Shown here one piece after another: positions 60,638-64,000 of a stretch of DNA of 64,000 nucleotides. The DNA is from Alviniconcha marisindica (lineage: Eukaryota; Mollusca; Gastropoda; Provannidae). The stretch's first letter is position 1; the number at the start of each line of letters is the position of its first letter. Under the pieces are notes generated by a model. That model had not been told where the DNA came from. It made no database searches and saw nothing but the letters and a program-made list of their open reading frames with translations. The stretch lies in the NCBI GenBank assembly GCA_018857735.1, contig JABMCL010001960.1, positions 1 through 64,000 of the forward strand, read 5' to 3'. The translations under genes were made by a program, and so were the position numbers.

Positions 60638-63078
60638 GAACTCTCCTTCGGCGGCTAAACTTCTCGTGTGTTTACAGCAGGTTAAACGAACATGATCAGC
60701 GTTAAAAGTTTTGTGATTGAGACACATGATCAGCGTTAAAACAAACATGATCAGCGTTAAACGTTTTGTGATCGAGACACGATTTTATAACGATTTTAGA
60801 AGAGGGCTTTCCCATTGTTACTAACGATGTTTTCACGAGCTCTTTCCCACGTTTCAGTATGACATCATTGATAGGATACCGGAACTTCTCGTTTTGGTAC
60901 ATGTCATGTATAAAATTTTTTTTGTCAATGTTTATTTTTAAATCGGGAAAGTCTGTGTGAAAGAGTTTCATTTTCCTAACGTTTTCATAGGGAACACATA
61001 AAAAATCGGAAATAAACTGATAGTGTTTGAAATGCCAAGACAAAACAATGGAAATGATTTTAAATTCTTTCGAACAATTAGGGTGGCCTGGGGGAAATCA
61101 TCCGATAGGTACGTTTGATTCCCTCGCTTCGAGACACGTTTCTGCACTGGCTAACCAACACAAGCTCGTTGGTTTGTAGAGACCTTCGACCAATCGCAGG
61201 CTAGTATACAGCACAACTACCCGTGTGATTTCATGAATATGAAAGAAAACATTCTTTTTCTGAAGAATGAGTGAACAACTACTTGTGAGATTGACAAAAC
61301 TGATAGAACAGAACTATACGACGAAACACAAGGAAACAATGGAACACAAGCGCTTTCGACAGAAAATTGTCTTCGTCAGGTGCAAGAAAAATAGATAATA
61401 ATAAAAGAAGAAGGAAGCAAAGAAGAGCAGACAAGAAGAAGCTGATGTAAAAATTTTGTTAAGAATGATACAGATTTAAAACGACGTCATCAAAGACGAA
61501 AATTAGGAAGATTTTTAAGTGGGCAGATCGTGGCTTAAACACTGAACTTCAAAAAAAAACAAGATCTGCCAACGGTATGTCGGTCCTTGCTTTTCGTACA
61601 ATTCACACTGTTTTTTGCCAAGGAATAGCAGGCTCCCAAGTAGAACAGGTTTTCCCATACGCTACTTAACAATCCTCGTTTGTTGTTTTGTTTGTGGACT
61701 GATCCATTATGAAGCTGATGTTACATTTTGGGAAAAAAGTTCAATCGTAGGGGTTGATGCGTAGTATTGAGTACAGTTCACAAGGTGTTTGGGTGGCCGA
61801 TGTTCCCCCCAACCAAGTGAGTGGACGAATTTCCCCCATGCCACCCTATGTGTCAATCAAATGATGGCAAAATCATTTTCACGTCATTACGATATTAATA
61901 ATTTGACGCAATATATACGACGCAGTATATGACGCAGTATAATAATTTATACTCATAGAAAGAAGGAAGAGTCGAAGGAAACAATGGCTCTAGAAGTAGT
62001 TACTGATGGCAAGAATGAAAAAAACTGAAAAGAATGACTAGGAATATGTACACAACAAAGAACACGGGATGCGACATGTGTTTTGTTTTGTGTGCCGCCT
62101 TCTTTTGTGTTAATAGATAATAAATACGTTATCTCATGTGCTATTATAAGGAGCAAATAGCCCGTTGGAAAGCAACGAAGAACTGAGAGAAACAGTGGTG
62201 TTTATATCTTCATAGTTCTTTTCCATTTTTTTGAGGATTATGCAGTCAAATCAGAGATAATTTGGAGTTATTACCATTTATCTTCAGAGGACCAAAATAA
62301 AAAGAACCTTTAGCTCAACTGGCAAGAGACCGACAACGTAGATACAGGTCGTGGCTGGTAAACCTGGGAGAGCTGTGCACAAGGTTAGATGTCTGCAAAG
62401 CTGTTACTGGACAAGTAAAAGAAACGGTTCCTGGTGCTTCTTTTTTGATTGAGACGAGTAGTCTACCGGAAGCATACGTTTAAATATTCTGCTAGGTACT
62501 ACTACCTGTTTGCGTAAGTGTGTGCTTCTGGCGTGCCACCGCCGGTAGGTTTTTTTTTCTTCTTTTTTTTTCTTTCTTTTCATTATTATTATTATGGTGT
62601 CAAAAATATTTCCTGTAGTAGCATCGGGATCATACGCTGAAAAAGAATTGTCACCAACTTTGCCTCGGTCATCGTCAGCATTAGTAAACGCAGCTACCGG
62701 TCCATCCACTATAGTACACATAGCACGATTAGGAGATTTATTCCATAGAAAGACATAAAATTATTCACACAATCATCAGTTAAGTGCCCGACAATTAACG
62801 CCTGAGCAGATTACGTACTGAGACCGCCATTGTCAATTGTTTGAAAACCGAGTCTAAAAACTTTGTGTATAAAACAACAAAATGTAATGACGTAATACGC
62901 ATTCCGTAAATAGCTGCACCGGGGGGATATCCCCAATCAATTTTTAGACCACTACAGTTATTCTTAAAATGCCGCATTTGAACAGGACCAAAGCTGAAAT
63001 TAATCGCACGTAAAACAATAACAATTCATGCAAAAAATCGTTTTTTAGCCAAATCTGCGTGGGCCAGTCCCTTTAAGG
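60630..63078. mobile_element. TIR-B element, copy 2, with internal insertion
   Basis: It starts CTTTAAAGGAACTCTCCTTCGG and ends CAGTCCCTTTAAGG. On the - strand 61043-60702 encodes MKLFHTDFPDLKINIDKKNF then NDVILKRGKELVKT, shared with the fragment at 41345. About 800 bp (61070-61860) is absent from copy 1 and includes dispersed repeat C copy 2. No transposase signature is visible, so autonomy is not supported. Confidence 0.75.
61290..61510. repeat. Dispersed repeat C, copy 2
   Basis: It is similar to 11615-11815 in intron 1, same orientation, and sits inside TIR-B copy 2. Confidence 0.75.
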
Positions 63079-63403
63079 CACCAAAGACGAAATTGAGTCT
63101 AATTGTTTAATGGTTCAAAACAAATGTATTTCGTCTCTTTATGTTTAATAATTCGTTTAAAACAATATGTCGATCAGCTGTAAAACAAAAACAAAAAACA
63201 ACAAAACACGTCGTCAAAATTAAGTGATCTCTTGAGTCGGATACTCTTGAACCTAAAGATGAAATGTAAGTTGATCTTGACACGGAAGGTCTCCTATCTC
63301 CTACGCTTGATCAGCTTATAAAACTGACAATAAAAAGTGTTTAAAGAATTTTACATTTAGTATTTATGCTTTTAGTGGAAACTGTTGTTGTTTTCTTAAT
63401 AGA

Positions 63404-64000
63404 CGAGTTCCGGAAATAACAGGAGAGATAATTTGACAGTTTTTATTTATTTTTTATTCCGGGAGAAGTGAAATCCCCTGAAGGTAGGACACCATTTCAG
63501 ACACGGACTTGATCTATATACCGACATATATAGGTCCATGATTTCAGAATAGAGACGCTGGTCTGTGACAGATACTGACAGACCTTCAAGCATGGACCTT
63601 TTTCGCGCACTACGGTCTTTTTGGTGGGGCCACATGCGGTGTATCCGTTTGAAATGGCGTACTGACTGAATCGACTTCAAACGTTCATTATTTACACCGT
63701 GTTCTTGATTAAGAGAAAGAAATGTAAAGAATCATCGGTAGCCTCTGCTGCATCGTCGGGAGCGCTTCATGGCTGACCAAAATCAGATCACTGCGTGCAG
63801 AGGATCGAATACAGAACCAGGAATAGCTCTATTCCATCACTCGCACCGGATTGTAAACAGCAGGCATCAGGACATTTGACATCAGGAGGGTGGTGTAAAA
63901 AAAATTAAAAAAAAACCCACATCACCCTGTTTACATGCTCTTCAGCAGCGTGTGTGTACTGTTAATTAATACAATATTCACAGAATTTGTTCAGATTTAG
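63404..64000 (-). mobile_element. TIR-A element, truncated by window edge
   Basis: It starts AATAGACGAGTTCCGGAAATAACAGG (first 20 bases at 63404-63423) and matches the right part of TIR-A in reverse orientation, up to TTAATTAATACAATATTCAC at the window end. More lies beyond 64000. Confidence 0.8.

Overview
This is animal genomic DNA, most likely from a mollusc (perhaps a marine gastropod). The evidence is a spliced sodium/solute symporter gene with small exons, very long simple repeats, and many decayed non-LTR retrotransposons, a Tc1-like transposon and TIR elements. The assignment below the animal level is an inference from the general look of the repeats and was not tested. There are no bacterial genes, operons or CRISPR arrays.

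The only host gene I can support is on the + strand: the 5' part of an SLC5 (sodium:solute symporter) gene resembling the monocarboxylate/multivitamin branch (SLC5A8/A12/A6-like). Eight coding exons can be joined in one reading frame with consistent intron phases: 11103-11447, 12952-13017, 18161-18212, 21978-22045, 25017-25171, 27587-27727, 40267-40396 and 57338-57426. They encode 348 codons plus two bases. The rest of the gene lies beyond the right edge. Introns 6 (12.5 kb) and 7 (17 kb) hold most of the mobile DNA.

Region by region: 1-2020 has nothing I recognise. 2026-3627 holds two abutting TIR elements. 3660-5022 is an inverted copy of a TIR family that I call TIR-A. 5718-6710 and 8000-9320 are broken retroelement gag/ORF1-like pieces around a GT and G-rich minisatellite block. 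9542-9613 is a near-perfect hairpin, followed by a tRNA-like SINE head and a 4 x 100 bp tandem repeat. Intron 2 holds a broken integrase gene (- strand) and a LINE (+). The introns up to exon 5 hold further repeats and an inverted RNase H LINE fragment. Intron 6 holds a 3.39 kb unit (LINE plus TIR-A) repeated three times in tandem. Intron 7 holds a 5.4 kb LINE with a 2A-like motif, a Tc1-like transposase gene split by a LINE, and one LINE nested inside another. The right end holds two abutting TIR-B elements and a further TIR-A copy.

The most unusual observation is that at four of the eight exons (3, 5, 6 and 8) the intron next to a splice junction is a degenerate tandem array whose unit copies that junction, including the exon edge and the splice signal. 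Exons 2 and 7 have acceptor sites set directly against long TG repeats. The gene therefore carries many decoy splice sites.
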